A stretch of DNA of 64,000 nucleotides from Roseibium marinum (GCF_002906165.1 NZ_PPCN01000001.1:558001-622000); one strand, 5' to 3'. Positions 10,928 to 22,412 are shown, numbered from the stretch's first letter. Notes: generated by a model not told the origin, from the letters alone. Made by a program: numbers and translations.

Positions 10928-12456
10928 TGGAAATTCGGGCCGCGGAAATTTCCGCAATCCTCAAGGACCAGATCAAGAGCTTCGGCCAGGAAGCCGAAGT
11001 TACCGAGGTCGGTCAGGTGCTCTCCGTCGGTGACGGTATCGCCCGTGTTTATGGTCTGGACAAGGTCCAGGCCGGTGAAATGGTCGAGTTTCCCGGTGGT
11101 ATCAAGGGCATGGCCCTGAACCTGGAAACCGACAATGTCGGCGTCGTGATCTTCGGCTCCGACCGTAGCATCAAGGAAGGCGACACCGTCAAGCGGACCG
11201 GCGCCATCGTGGAAGTTCCGGTCGGCAAGGGCCTGCTCGGCCGCGTTGTCGATCCGCTCGGCAACCCGATCGACGGCAAGGGCCCGATCGAGGCGACGGA
11301 AAAGCGCCGTGTGGACGTGAAGGCGCCGGGCATCCTGCCGCGCAAATCCGTGCACGAGCCGATGTCAACCGGCCTCAAGGCCATCGATGCGCTGATCCCG
11401 GTCGGCCGCGGCCAGCGCGAGCTGGTCATCGGCGACCGTCAGACCGGCAAGACCGCGATCCTTCTGGACACGTTCCTGAACCAGAAATCGCTGCATGCCA
11501 CCGACGACGAAAACGCCAAGCTCTACTGCATCTATGTCGCGATCGGTCAGAAGCGCTCCACCGTCGCCCAGTTCGTCAAGACCCTGGAAGACGCCGGCGC
11601 TCTGGAATACTCCATCGTCGTGGCGGCGACCGCTTCCGATGCCGCTCCGCTGCAGTACCTCGCACCGTTTTCCGGTTGCGCGATGGGCGAGTTCTTCCGC
11701 GACAATTCCATGCATGCCGTGATCGGTTACGACGATCTGACCAAACAGGCCGTTGCCTACCGTCAGATGTCCCTGCTTCTGCGCCGTCCGCCAGGACGTG
11801 AAGCATTCCCGGGCGACGTTTTCTACCTGCATTCCCGTCTGCTGGAACGTGCGGCGAAGCTGAACGAAGACAACGGCAGTGGTTCACTGACCGCGCTGCC
11901 GGTCATCGAAACCCAGGGCAACGACGTGTCCGCGTTCATTCCGACCAACGTGATCTCGATCACCGACGGTCAGATCTTCCTGGAAACCGACCTGTTCTAT
12001 CAGGGTATCCGTCCGGCCGTGAACGTCGGTCTTTCGGTGTCCCGCGTCGGCTCTTCCGCGCAGATCAAGGCGATGAAACAGGTTGCCGGCCCGATCAAGG
12101 GCGAACTGGCGCAGTACCGCGAAATGGCGGCTTTCGCACAGTTCGGCTCCGACCTCGATGCCACCACCCAGCGACTGCTGAACCGCGGCGCCCGCCTGAC
12201 CGAGCTTCTGAAACAGCCGCAGTTCTCGCCGCTGAAGACGGAAGAACAGGTCGCGGTGATCTATGCCGGCGTGAACGGTTACCTGGACAAGCAACCGGTT
12301 GACCGGGTGCGCGATTTCGAGGAAGGCCTGCTTCTGTTCCTGCGCGGCGAGCACAAGGAACTGCTCGACGCCATCTGGGAAAAGAAGGCGCTCGACGACG
12401 AACTGACGGGCAAGCTGAAAGCCGCCGTCGACAAGTTCGCCAAGAACTTCGTCTAA
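10927..12456 (+). CDS. atpA: F1Fo ATP synthase subunit alpha
   Basis: A 509-aa alpha subunit with the non-catalytic nucleotide site: P-loop GDRQTGKTA near residue 170, and the family signature around [17 protein letters not shown]. Length and N terminus ([19 protein letters not shown]) are normal. It is coupled to atpH by a one-base overlap and is followed by atpG after 34 nt. Confidence 0.98.
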   Translation: MEIRAAEISAILKDQIKSFGQEAEVTEVGQVLSVGDGIARVYGLDKVQAGEMVEFPGGIKGMALNLETDNVGVVIFGSDRSIKEGDTVKRTGAIVEVPVGKGLLGRVVDPLGNPIDGKGPIEATEKRRVDVKAPGILPRKSVHEPMSTGLKAIDALIPVGRGQRELVIGDRQTGKTAILLDTFLNQKSLHATDDENAKLYCIYVAIGQKRSTVAQFVKTLEDAGALEYSIVVAATASDAAPLQYLAPFSGCAMGEFFRDNSMHAVIGYDDLTKQAVAYRQMSLLLRRPPGREAFPGDVFYLHSRLLERAAKLNEDNGSGSLTALPVIETQGNDVSAFIPTNVISITDGQIFLETDLFYQGIRPAVNVGLSVSRVGSSAQIKAMKQVAGPIKGELAQYREMAAFAQFGSDLDATTQRLLNRGARLTELLKQPQFSPLKTEEQVAVIYAGVNGYLDKQPVDRVRDFEEGLLLFLRGEHKELLDAIWEKKALDDELTGKLKAAVDKFAKNFV

Positions 12457-12490
12457 GGACCACACGCCGGGATAAGGAGCAGGGGCGGCC

Positions 12491-14825
<2,335 letters not shown>

Positions 14826-14900
14826 GATCCTGGAATTGACCGGACGCCCGCAAGGGCGTGCGGTCTGCCTCATGCTGGATGGCGTGGCCATCCGAAACAG

Positions 14901-14966
14901 ATCAGGTTGATCGATCTGAAGATGTTAGGGCGTTCTGTCCGCGTTTCGCGCAAAGCAGGATGCTCC
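14901..14966 (+). repeat. Dispersed palindromic element, copy 1 (between atpD and atpC)
   Basis: This 66-bp sequence aligns with five other intergenic stretches in the window: a conserved GTTGATCGATC block, a GTTAGGG block and a terminal palindrome ending in GATGCTCC. The two inner arms (GTCCGCG..., ...GCAGGATGC) are partly degenerate. It lies within the F1-ATPase operon, upstream of the atpC ribosome binding site, so it becomes part of the atpDC mRNA. Confidence 0.7.
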
Positions 14967-14988
14967 AGACTGACAAGGAAAACGCCAA

Positions 14989-15396
14989 ATGGCTGAACTT
15001 TTCCAGTTTGAGTTGGTCTCGCCGGAGCACCAGCTCCTGTCCGCGCATGTTGCCGAGGTGATCGTTCCGGGAACCGAAGGCGAGTTCGGCGTTCTGAAGG
15101 ACCACGCTCCGGTCGTCTCCACCATCAATCCGGGCATTCTGAAAGTCCGTAACGACGATGGTGCCTGGGCCGAGTATTTCGTCCGCGGCGGTTTTGCCGA
15201 GGTATCGTCCGGCGTGCTTTCCGTTCTGGCCGAGCAGGCCGTTCCGGTCAGCGAGATCAGCAGGGATCAACTCGACCTGGCGATCCGGAATGCGGAAGAA
15301 GACGCGGCCGACGCCAAGGACGATCTTGCCAGGCAAAAGGCTGAAATGACGCTGTCCCAGCTCAGGGACGTTGTGGACGCCCTCAAAACCGCCTGA
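14989..15396 (+). CDS. atpC: F1Fo ATP synthase subunit epsilon
   Basis: A 135-aa epsilon subunit. The N-terminal beta-sandwich (FELVSPEHQLLSAHVAEVIV PGTEGEFGVL) joins gamma to the c-ring; the C-terminal helical part is short but present. It ends the F1 operon. The stop is followed by a clear rho-independent terminator, which faces the convergent cyclase gene. Confidence 0.96.
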   Translation: MAELFQFELVSPEHQLLSAHVAEVIVPGTEGEFGVLKDHAPVVSTINPGILKVRNDDGAWAEYFVRGGFAEVSSGVLSVLAEQAVPVSEISRDQLDLAIRNAEEDAADAKDDLARQKAEMTLSQLRDVVDALKTA

Positions 15397-15424
15397 AGAT
15401 CCTAACTTTATTGTGAAAATAACG

Positions 15425-15457
15425 AAACGCGGTCCGGCAACGGGCCGCGTTTTTGTT
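15425..15457 (+). terminator. Rho-independent terminator of the atpHAGDC operon
   Basis: AACGCGGTCC and GGGCCGCGTT pair around a small loop and are followed by TTTTGTTT. It lies between two convergent genes, but the T-run favours the + strand (atp) transcript. Confidence 0.85.
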
Positions 15458-15481
15458 TGAACCGGCTCTGTGAGAAGGGCT

Positions 15482-18094
15482 CTACCCGTTGACGGTCCGG
15501 CGAGAAGCCAGTTCTTCAAAGAACTTGAAACCGTTGCGTCCGTTTTTCTTCACTTCGTAAAGCGCAATGTCGGCACTCTTGAAGACCGCGCCCGCGTCCT
15601 GTGTTTGGCCATCGATTGAGGCGATGCCGATGCTTATGCCGACGGAGACGGATTGCCCCTGAACCTTGAACGGCGAATGAAGCTTTTCCACGATGCGGCC
15701 GGCGATTTCCGAGGTATGGAAATCGGTCGGTCCGGTTCCGCTCAGGATGATCGCGAACTCATCTCCGCCGAGCCTGGCGACGAGATCGGTGGACCGCACG
15801 CAATCCTGCAGCCGTTTTGAGACCAGCTTGAGCAGTTCGTCACCGGCATCGTGCCCATAGGTGTCGTTGATCGGCTTGAACTTGTCGAGGTCGAGCAGCA
15901 TCAGGTTCCCCCGCTTGTCGAGAGTGGCGGCTTTTTCCAGGGCTTCTTCGAGCTTCAGGTTGAACTGAGACCGGTTAGCAAGGCCGGTAAGCGGGTCGTG
16001 ATGCGCGGCATGGGCGATTTTCTGCGCCGCCCGCTCATTCAGCGTTATGTCTTCATGGGTGCCGATCCAGCCACCATCGGGCAACGGCGCCTGAACGCTG
16101 CTGATAATCTTGCCGTCCGGATGCGTGAACTTTGAGCGGACGACCTCGCCGGCAGTCATGCGGGTGAACAGGTCCATGACATGATCATGCACATTCCCTG
16201 AGAACTCGCCCCGCTGTTCTTCGGCTTCCAGCAGGTCCGTCAGGCTGACGCCGTCATGGACCTCGCCTTCGGGTTTTCCGAATATTTCGATATATTGCCT
16301 GTTCCAGAGTGTCAGGTGCCCCCGGTTATCAAAGACACTGACCCCTTGCCGCATGTTGGCAAGAATGACTTCGAGCTCTTCCAGCCGGTGCCGGGCGAGC
16401 CGTTCGTTTTCCGCAAGCTGCCCTTCCATGTGCTTGCGGGCGGTAACATCGAAGAAGTTGTAGATCCCGCCGCCGGTGGGAAGCGGCGTGCTGCGAACCT
16501 CGAGGAAGTGCCCGCTTAAGGTTTGCCGTTCGTAGTTGAGCGCCTTGCGTTTCACCACGAGCTCGAACCGTTCCTGCGCAAGTTCTTCAGGTACGCCCGG
16601 TCCCAGGTCGCCTCTTTCAGCATTGAACTTGAGAAATTCCAGAAGATGCAGTTTCTGGTCGATCATGTCTTGCGGATAGCCCAGGAGACGCTGGAACTCG
16701 GCATTGCACGAAGCCAGCCTGTAGTTTTCGTCGTAATGGGCAAACCCGCCTGTAAAATTGTCGAATACGACCTTTAGGGTCTCTGCCTGCTGTTTGGATT
16801 CTGTAATATCCGCCAGCGAGACGACAATATCGTCCAGCCCGTATTCATGCTGGGGGTCAATCGGTTCAGCGTTCAGGCGCAGCCAGGTTTTATGAGGGTT
16901 TTGAGGCAGTTTGAGGCTGACTACAAAATCCGTAACGGCGTCCGGATCTCGCGCCGCCAGCGCCAGCGGATCGGTACAGTCCTTGGAGTCCGGTGAGCTG
17001 CACTTGAAGTCCAGGCTCAGATAGCTCACGCATTTGCCTGTAACATCCATGCCGGCGAAGCCTAGAATTTCCAGCGCTGCCGGATTGGCGGACTGGATGT
17101 TGCCTGAACGGCTGAGAAGAAGGATGCCCTCGCTCAGGGCTTCGAGCGTTGTCCGCTGCACGGCCTCCGAATGCTGGATCGCCTGCTCGGAAAGCTTGCG
17201 TTCGGTAATATTCTGAAAGGCGCCGACAATACGCGTGACCGAACCGTCTTCCGTGATCGGCCGCCCGACGGCCCGGACCCAGATATGACGTTGCTTTGCG
17301 GTTACCAGAGGCAGTTCGATGTCCCAGCCGACATTGTTTTCAATACCGTCATGAACGGCTTTGTTGATTTTGTCTCTGGAGTCAGGCGGGTAGAATGAAA
17401 GAGCCTCGTTGATATTGGGCACGAAATCGGGGTCAACTTCATGAATTTCCCGGGTCTTGTCGGTCCAGGTCAAGATATTGGCGGCAATATCGACTTCCCA
17501 GCCCCCGACGCCGGAAAGATTTGCAATTTCCTCGATAAGTTCACCTTCGCTAACCGCTTTCCGGCGTGCTACTTCGGCTTCGAGAAGGGCTTCCCGCGTT
17601 TCAATTTCCGCCCGGTGAGCTTTGAACAGTCCTTCAACGATTTTACCAAGGCGGCGGAGCTGCCGCAGCTGGCTGTCACTGGGAACCTGCGGCTTCCGGC
17701 CTATGACACAGAGTGTTCCGAGCCTGTTGCGGCCATCGATGGAAAGCGGGCAACCCGCGTAAAACCGTATGTGTGGCTCGCCGGTGACCAGTGGATTTTC
17801 CTTGAAACGTTCGTCCTCAAGCGCATCGGGAACGATAAGCAGGTCATCGAAGAGGATTGTGTGCTGACAGAAGGAAACGTCCCGGCTGGTCCCGTCGGCA
17901 TCCAGACCGCAACGGGCCTTGAACCACTGATCTTCCTTGGCAACGAGGGAGATGAGCGCGATCGGGCAGTCGAAAATCTCGGCAACTGTTTCGACAACGG
18001 CATCGTATTCCTGAAGGCGCGCGGAATGCAGGATCTCAAGCGAATGCAGAGCGTCAAGACGCTCCTCCTCGTTATATCCCCGCGCGTTCTCCAT
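15482..18094 (-). CDS. GAF/PAS/GGDEF sensory diguanylate cyclase
   Basis: An 870-aa cytoplasmic sensor with a predicted cyclic-di-GMP-forming output domain. Order: GAF (about residues 25-165, no membrane segment before it), four PAS-type domains (about 190-300, 315-430, 450-570 and 585-690) and a GGDEF domain at the C terminus (about 700-865). The active site is intact (RLGGDEFAIIL), the metal aspartate is in LLDLDKFKPIND, and an RSTD inhibitory site lies five residues before GGDEF, so product feedback is likely. There is no EAL domain. The GAF segment resembles those in which a short Cys/His motif precedes a PAS relay, but no cofactor ligand can be assigned. It stands alone, convergent with atpC, with a very AT-rich upstream region. 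Confidence 0.92.
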   Translation of the reverse strand: MENARGYNEEERLDALHSLEILHSARLQEYDAVVETVAEIFDCPIALISLVAKEDQWFKARCGLDADGTSRDVSFCQHTILFDDLLIVPDALEDERFKENPLVTGEPHIRFYAGCPLSIDGRNRLGTLCVIGRKPQVPSDSQLRQLRRLGKIVEGLFKAHRAEIETREALLEAEVARRKAVSEGELIEEIANLSGVGGWEVDIAANILTWTDKTREIHEVDPDFVPNINEALSFYPPDSRDKINKAVHDGIENNVGWDIELPLVTAKQRHIWVRAVGRPITEDGSVTRIVGAFQNITERKLSEQAIQHSEAVQRTTLEALSEGILLLSRSGNIQSANPAALEILGFAGMDVTGKCVSYLSLDFKCSSPDSKDCTDPLALAARDPDAVTDFVVSLKLPQNPHKTWLRLNAEPIDPQHEYGLDDIVVSLADITESKQQAETLKVVFDNFTGGFAHYDENYRLASCNAEFQRLLGYPQDMIDQKLHLLEFLKFNAERGDLGPGVPEELAQERFELVVKRKALNYERQTLSGHFLEVRSTPLPTGGGIYNFFDVTARKHMEGQLAENERLARHRLEELEVILANMRQGVSVFDNRGHLTLWNRQYIEIFGKPEGEVHDGVSLTDLLEAEEQRGEFSGNVHDHVMDLFTRMTAGEVVRSKFTHPDGKIISSVQAPLPDGGWIGTHEDITLNERAAQKIAHAAHHDPLTGLANRSQFNLKLEEALEKAATLDKRGNLMLLDLDKFKPINDTYGHDAGDELLKLVSKRLQDCVRSTDLVARLGGDEFAIILSGTGPTDFHTSEIAGRIVEKLHSPFKVQGQSVSVGISIGIASIDGQTQDAGAVFKSADIALYEVKKNGRNGFKFFEELASRRTVNG

Positions 18095-18411
18095 TAGACG
18101 CCAAGTCTCCTAAATAACCTGCCAGTAAATTATTTCACGTCAAATTTAAAAGTTACATATAAAATCAAAATAAAAGATTAAATTTACTAACTTCATGATT
18201 TTACCATAGCGTTACAAGAAACAAGAGAAGTTACTAGGCATTTTTTACTATATTAGTATTTGTTACGATGTTGAATAGAGGTTTTGTTAGAAAATAAAGA
18301 CATAATATTGTAAAAATTGACAATATTACTCGAGGGTAGTCACCTGGGTCGTCAGAGCCCTTCCCGGCAGTGTGGGCCAATCTTACCGGGAGGGACGCCA
18401 GGCCATCAGGC
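18095..18411. other. AT-rich intergenic stretch upstream of the cyclase
   Basis: About 240 bp (18095-18335) is strongly AT-rich compared with the GC-rich surroundings. No gene is credible in it. It probably holds the promoter of the minus-strand cyclase. A GC-rich inverted repeat (CTTCCCGG near 18360, CCGGGAGG near 18386) follows and could form a stem in either transcript. Confidence 0.5.
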
Positions 18412-18440
18412 AACAAAAAACCCGGCCATCAGACCGGGTT
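18412..18440 (-). terminator. Rho-independent terminator of the GcrA-like gene
   Basis: Read on the minus strand, AACCCGG and CCGGGTT form a stem followed by TTTTTTGTT. It lies 57 nt after the stop of the 68-aa gene, which supports that gene being expressed as its own short transcript. Confidence 0.85.
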
Positions 18441-18496
18441 CAAGGTTCGCGGAAGCACCACGAAATATCTGCTTTTATTCTAAGCAGCTGTAACTT

Positions 18497-18703
18497 TTAG
18501 GCAGCCCGGCGGAATGACAGGCTCATGCCGCCACCGGAGCGGCTGCGGCGGCGTTCTTCCGGCGGAATATACACGATGGCACTGTGTTCGGTGCAGTAGG
18601 ACACACCGGCCTCAACGCGCGTCGAGCACGGAAAGATGTAGTTGCCTGCATCACCTTCCGCCCATTTGCAGCAGCCCGGACGCGGGAGAGACATGTCAGC
18701 CAT
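18497..18703 (-). CDS. Small stand-alone GcrA C-terminal-domain-like protein
   Basis: A 68-aa protein with CKWAEGDAGNYIFPC and YCTEHSAIVYIPPEERRR. Full-length GcrA (about 170 aa) ends in a sigma70-interacting domain with the same arrangement (CRWP.GDP...F.FC...YC..H...AY.P..ERRR), but here the N-terminal DNA-binding HTH and linker are missing. A good AAAGGAA ribosome binding site precedes the ATG, and a terminator follows, so it looks like a real gene and not a broken one. If the fold and interaction are kept, it could bind the sigma70 domain that GcrA uses and compete with it. The cysteine/histidine set could also bind a metal. The GcrA relationship is pattern recognition only. Confidence 0.75.
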   Translation of the reverse strand: MADMSLPRPGCCKWAEGDAGNYIFPCSTRVEAGVSYCTEHSAIVYIPPEERRRSRSGGGMSLSFRRAA

Positions 18704-18949
18704 TTCGTATTTCCTTTATTCTTGTACCATGCAGCAAAAACGCTCGAGCATCCTCGTGAAAGGATCCGAACAGCTTTTGACGGGAATCGGATGTAATCGG
18801 CGCTCGGGACGTCATCCGTTGTCCACCGGTGAGGGTGCTCTGCAGCAAGCGCACGGCTTACATAAGCGGCATGTCACAAAAATGCAATAGATTAGCTTGA
18901 ATGTCCGGCCTGCGTTTCACGCATACCGGGTTAACGTAGGCTAACTATT

Positions 18950-20566
18950 TCACCCGAAATGCCGCGGTAACGTTCCTCCGGCCCTGCGCAGGGCCTCGGG
19001 CGTGTCGAGGTCCAGTCTCGCGGCCTCACCGATTTCGACTTCCCTGACGAAGCCCGCATTGTCGGCAATGATGTGCCGGGCGCCGACGTCTCCGCTCAGG
19101 GATGTCAGCGCCTCGAAAAAGCGGCTGTCCCACAGAACCGGATTGCCACGCTTGCCGTCCGCCGTGGCCGTGACAATCAGGCCCGCGTCATTTTCCCGGT
19201 AGGCAGCGATGAGCCTTTGCAGGATCCCGGCATCGATCCGGGGCATGTCGCCGAGCAGAATGATGACCGCATCGGTATCCGCGGAAAGCGCGTTCATGCC
19301 GGTTCGGATCGAAGCGGCCATCCCGTCCGCGAAATCCGGATTGTGCGCAACCTCAAGCGCGAGATCGAACACAGTGCCGCCGACCGCGTCCGCAAGGTGC
19401 CCTGTGACCAGGACGACCTGGGCCAGTCCGGCGCCGGTGGCGGCTTCGGCGACATGGCGGACAAGCGGTTTGCCCTCCAGTTCCGCGAGAAGCTTGTTCG
19501 ACCCGCCCATCCGGGAGGATTTACCCGCCGCCAGCACAATTGCCGCAATCTTCGATTTCCTGCTCTGGCTGCCTGTTTCACGCGGCTGCGGGCGGCTAGC
19601 GATTTCCATCAAAAGGCCTCCAACGCCCATCGCGGTGATATCGTCCGGCCCGACATCGACCCCGGCGAGAAGCCGGTCGAGCACCCAGTCGAAGCCATTT
19701 TCCTTCGGGCTGCGGGCGCAGCCCGGTGCACCGAGGACCGGCACGCCATCCAGCACTCCGAGCATCAGGAGGTTGCCCGGATCGACCGGCATTCCCAGAT
19801 GCCGCACCTGGCCTCCCGCACAGTCCAGGGCCGCGGGCAGGACATCGTGACGGTCGACAATGGCCGAAGCGCCGAACAGGATCAGGAAGTCGGCGCCCTC
19901 GCGCACCAGTTCGGCCATTGCGCCGGCAACCGCTTCCTGCGCATGGGGAACCCGCTTTTCCGCGATGACGCTGCTGCCGCTCGGCCGCAGGCGGTCTTCC
20001 AGGACCCGGCGGGTCTTGTCCAGCGTGGCGGCTTTCACATGCGGCAGTTCGGTCGCGACCAGCCCCACCTTGTGCTGTTTGAAGGCGGCCACGCGCACAG
20101 CGCCGCGAAGCGCCTTCGCGGCTGTTTCCACCAGATCCCCGGCCACGGCGAAGGAAATGATCTTGGCTGTCGCCACCATGCGCCCCCCCGCCACCCTGCT
20201 GTGGTTCGCCAGCGTCGCGAAGGTGATGGCCGGATCGATCCGGTTTGCCGCGGTCACCGCGTCAGGGTCGACCACGAGAACGCCCCCGGTCGCCGCGTAA
20301 AGGTTCACCCGTCCGGTGAAGGCGGTGTCTTCCTCCAGCCCCTGACCTTTGGCCGCCAGGGCAAGGCGTTCCGCCGCCTCGTCCTCGCCGATATCGCCGG
20401 GCTCGAGGGATGCCACCACGACCCGCGTCTGTCCGGCTGCGGCGAGGTCGGTGCAATCCCTTTCTGTAAGGATATGGCCTTTCTTGAGGGTTCTGTCCGC
20501 CAGCCTGGTCTTGTGCGCGAGAATGCACCCGGCGGCCTCTTCAGGCGGACGGGGACCGAATTTCAT
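18950..20566 (-). CDS. MoeA-like molybdopterin-binding domain fused to MobA/MocA-type nucleotidyltransferase
   Basis: A 538-aa fusion. Residues 1-340 resemble molybdopterin-binding proteins (MoeA/CinA-like; the core contains DFLILFGASAIVDRHDVLPA and VLGAPGCARS). Residues about 345-530 are a MobA-like transferase with the nucleotide loop LAAGKSSRMGGSNKLL and LLGDMPRID. Such fusions are found with XdhC genes and are thought to make or handle the cytidine-dinucleotide molybdenum cofactor used by xanthine dehydrogenase-type hydroxylases. Its start overlaps the stop of the XdhC C-terminal gene by 4 nt. No molybdo-hydroxylase structural gene lies nearby. Confidence 0.88.
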   Translation of the reverse strand: MKFGPRPPEEAAGCILAHKTRLADRTLKKGHILTERDCTDLAAAGQTRVVVASLEPGDIGEDEAAERLALAAKGQGLEEDTAFTGRVNLYAATGGVLVVDPDAVTAANRIDPAITFATLANHSRVAGGRMVATAKIISFAVAGDLVETAAKALRGAVRVAAFKQHKVGLVATELPHVKAATLDKTRRVLEDRLRPSGSSVIAEKRVPHAQEAVAGAMAELVREGADFLILFGASAIVDRHDVLPAALDCAGGQVRHLGMPVDPGNLLMLGVLDGVPVLGAPGCARSPKENGFDWVLDRLLAGVDVGPDDITAMGVGGLLMEIASRPQPRETGSQSRKSKIAAIVLAAGKSSRMGGSNKLLAELEGKPLVRHVAEAATGAGLAQVVLVTGHLADAVGGTVFDLALEVAHNPDFADGMAASIRTGMNALSADTDAVIILLGDMPRIDAGILQRLIAAYRENDAGLIVTATADGKRGNPVLWDSRFFEALTSLSGDVGARHIIADNAGFVREVEIGEAARLDLDTPEALRRAGGTLPRHFG

Positions 20567-21258
20567 GCCGCGGCCTCCGGTCCCTTGCGAAGTGCATGGA
20601 TAATGGAGCCGAGCACGGCAACAGCGATTTCCTGCGGCGAAGCCGCGCCGATATCGAGACCGATCGGGGCGTCGATCCGTTTGAAAAGGGCCGGGTCGAG
20701 ACCGGCCGCCTCAAACCGCTCCAGCCGCTTGCCATGGGTTTTGCGGCTGCCCAGCGCCCCGACATAAAAGCATCCGGTTCCGAGCGCCTCCATCAGCGGA
20801 AAATCGTCGATTTTCGGATCGTGGGTCACGGCGGCAACAGCCGTGTAGGCATCGAGGGGAGCCTCCTTGAAAACGTCTTCCGGCCAGTCGCCTCTCAGCA
20901 TGCCGCCCGGAAATCTTTCCTCTGTGGCAAAGGCCGTGCGCGGATCGATCACCGTCACATCCAGCCCGGCGATCTCCGCCATTGGCACCAGCGCCTGACT
21001 GATATGCACGGCGCCGATAATCACCAGCCGGGGCGCGGGAACGGAAACGGTCAGAAAGACATCGCCGCTGTCCGTTTCAACCGTTCCGGATTTTCCGGAC
21101 CGGAAGCGCTTGCGCAATTCATCCGCCAGCGGATCGGAGGAAAGATCGTCTTCGGCGCGCACCAGTCTCTGGCGGCCGTCCTGAAGACCGGTCACCAGAA
21201 TGGCCGCGCGCCGGGCGGAGCGAAGTTCGTTCAGGTCCGTGAGAAGCGTCAGGTCCAT
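20563..21258 (-). CDS. XdhC-family protein, C-terminal (Rossmann) half
   Basis: A 231-aa protein with the XdhC Rossmann domain: LVIIGAVHISQALVPMAEIA, then VTHDPKIDDFPLMEAL, YVGALGSRKTHGKRLERF and IGLDIGAASPQEIAVAVL. XdhC inserts the finished molybdenum cofactor into xanthine dehydrogenase-type enzymes. The N-terminal XdhC domain is encoded separately (21898-22233), so XdhC is split here. It overlaps the fused MoeA/MocA gene downstream and is separated from the LysE gene upstream by 3 nt. Confidence 0.9.
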   Translation of the reverse strand: MDLTLLTDLNELRSARRAAILVTGLQDGRQRLVRAEDDLSSDPLADELRKRFRSGKSGTVETDSGDVFLTVSVPAPRLVIIGAVHISQALVPMAEIAGLDVTVIDPRTAFATEERFPGGMLRGDWPEDVFKEAPLDAYTAVAAVTHDPKIDDFPLMEALGTGCFYVGALGSRKTHGKRLERFEAAGLDPALFKRIDAPIGLDIGAASPQEIAVAVLGSIIHALRKGPEAAA

Positions 21259-21261
21259 GGG

Positions 21262-21888
21262 TCAGGCGCGGTCCGTTGCCAGTTTCACGCCAAGGCCGCA
21301 CAGCAGCGAGCCGCCCAGCCAGCGGGTCAGATCCTGGTATCGGGAGTTTCTTGTCAGGCGCCTTTTCACCTCCGATGCAAACAGGACAGTCACCAGGTCC
21401 GCGGACGTGAAGGCGCAATTGACAAACGTCCCGAGGATCAGGAACTGCGCCCAGATCGGCAGGCCGGCGTCCGGACTGACGAATTGCGGCAGGAAGGCAA
21501 TGAAAAAGATGGCGACCTTGGGATTGAGGATTTCAACCGCAACGCTGTCGGCGAATGCCCGGCGGGTCGATTTTTGCGGCAGGTCCGGCAGGGGACCGGC
21601 GGTCACCCGGGTGCGGATCATCTGGATGCCGAGGAAGATCAGGTAGAGACCGCCCACCAGTTTCAGGGCGAAATAGAGCACCGGCACCACGGTGAAAATC
21701 GCCGACAGTCCGAAGGCGGCAGCCATGACATGGACATAGCAGCCCAGATGAATACCGGCGACCGCCAGGAATCCGGCTCGCCTGCCGCGGGAAATCGTCT
21801 GGGCGGCAGTGTATAGAACCGCGGGACCCGGCATGTAGGCGAACAAGGCCGTTGCGGCAATGAAGGCAAGAAGGGTTTCAGTCGTCAT
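21262..21888 (-). CDS. LysE/RhtB-family amino acid exporter
   Basis: A 208-aa inner-membrane exporter with about six membrane segments and the family N terminus (LLAFIAATALFAYMPGPAVL). An in-frame GTG lies one codon upstream (21891); I prefer the ATG. It lies between the two XdhC-domain genes with gaps of 9 and 3 nt, so it is cotranscribed with molybdenum-cofactor genes although no functional link is obvious. The usual substrates of the family are amino acids or small metabolites. Confidence 0.9.
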   Translation of the reverse strand: MTTETLLAFIAATALFAYMPGPAVLYTAAQTISRGRRAGFLAVAGIHLGCYVHVMAAAFGLSAIFTVVPVLYFALKLVGGLYLIFLGIQMIRTRVTAGPLPDLPQKSTRRAFADSVAVEILNPKVAIFFIAFLPQFVSPDAGLPIWAQFLILGTFVNCAFTSADLVTVLFASEVKRRLTRNSRYQDLTRWLGGSLLCGLGVKLATDRA

Positions 21889-21897
21889 CACACCAGC

Positions 21898-22233
21898 CTA
21901 GATCACGGGTTCGACATACACACGGATGCGTCCGCCGCAGGAAAGACCGACCTGCCATGCGGTTTCGTCCGCGACGCCGAATTCCAGCGTTGCGGGTTTT
22001 CCGGTTTCTATCACGTCGAGCGCTTCGGAGACCACAGCGCCTTCCACACAGCCGCCGGATACCGACCCTTCGAAGTTGCCGTCGGAATCGATCACCAGAT
22101 GGGATCCGACCGCGCGCGGCGCGGAACCCCAGGTCTCGATCACGGTCGCCAGCGCGACGGCCCGGCCCGAGCCACGCCAGGCTTCCGCCGTTCTGAGCAC
22201 ATCTGCAAGGGGAGAAGTATCGGTGGCAGGCAT
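21898..22233 (-). CDS. XdhC-family protein, N-terminal domain only
   Basis: A 111-aa protein matching the N-terminal XdhC/CoxI domain: ATVIETWGSAPRAVGSHLVI, then GSVSGGCVEGAVV and VGLSCGGRIRVYVEPVI, with both conserved cysteines (GGCVE and LSCGG). It opens the minus-strand operon XdhC-N, LysE, XdhC-C, MoeA/MocA fusion. Splitting of XdhC into two genes is known in alphaproteobacteria. The two products presumably act together. Confidence 0.9.
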   Translation of the reverse strand: MPATDTSPLADVLRTAEAWRGSGRAVALATVIETWGSAPRAVGSHLVIDSDGNFEGSVSGGCVEGAVVSEALDVIETGKPATLEFGVADETAWQVGLSCGGRIRVYVEPVI

Positions 22234-22344
22234 GTCGAATGTCCCTTTATCGTCGATACCAATATAGACTTTTCCCGCCGCGATGAAATACCGGCGGGCG
22301 GCGAATATGACCCGATTTTCCGTACGCCCATTGCGACGACACTC

Positions 22345-22381
22345 CCCAAATGGAAACGGCGCCTGCGGTCACAGGCGCCGT
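22345..22381 (-). terminator. Rho-independent terminator of pckA
   Basis: A perfect 10-bp stem (ACGGCGCCTG / CAGGCGCCGT) with a 6-nt loop is followed, on the minus strand, by TTTCCATTT. It lies about 30 nt after the pckA stop. Confidence 0.75.
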
Positions 22382-22412
22382 CCGGGTTGGCGTGGGCTCG
22401 ATTTGGGGGCGT

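Noticed and set aside
18930..18946. CtrA-like site (TTAA, 7 nt, TAAC)
   Set aside because: The second half-site lacks a base against the TTAA-N7-TTAA consensus and lies far from the starts of both neighbours.
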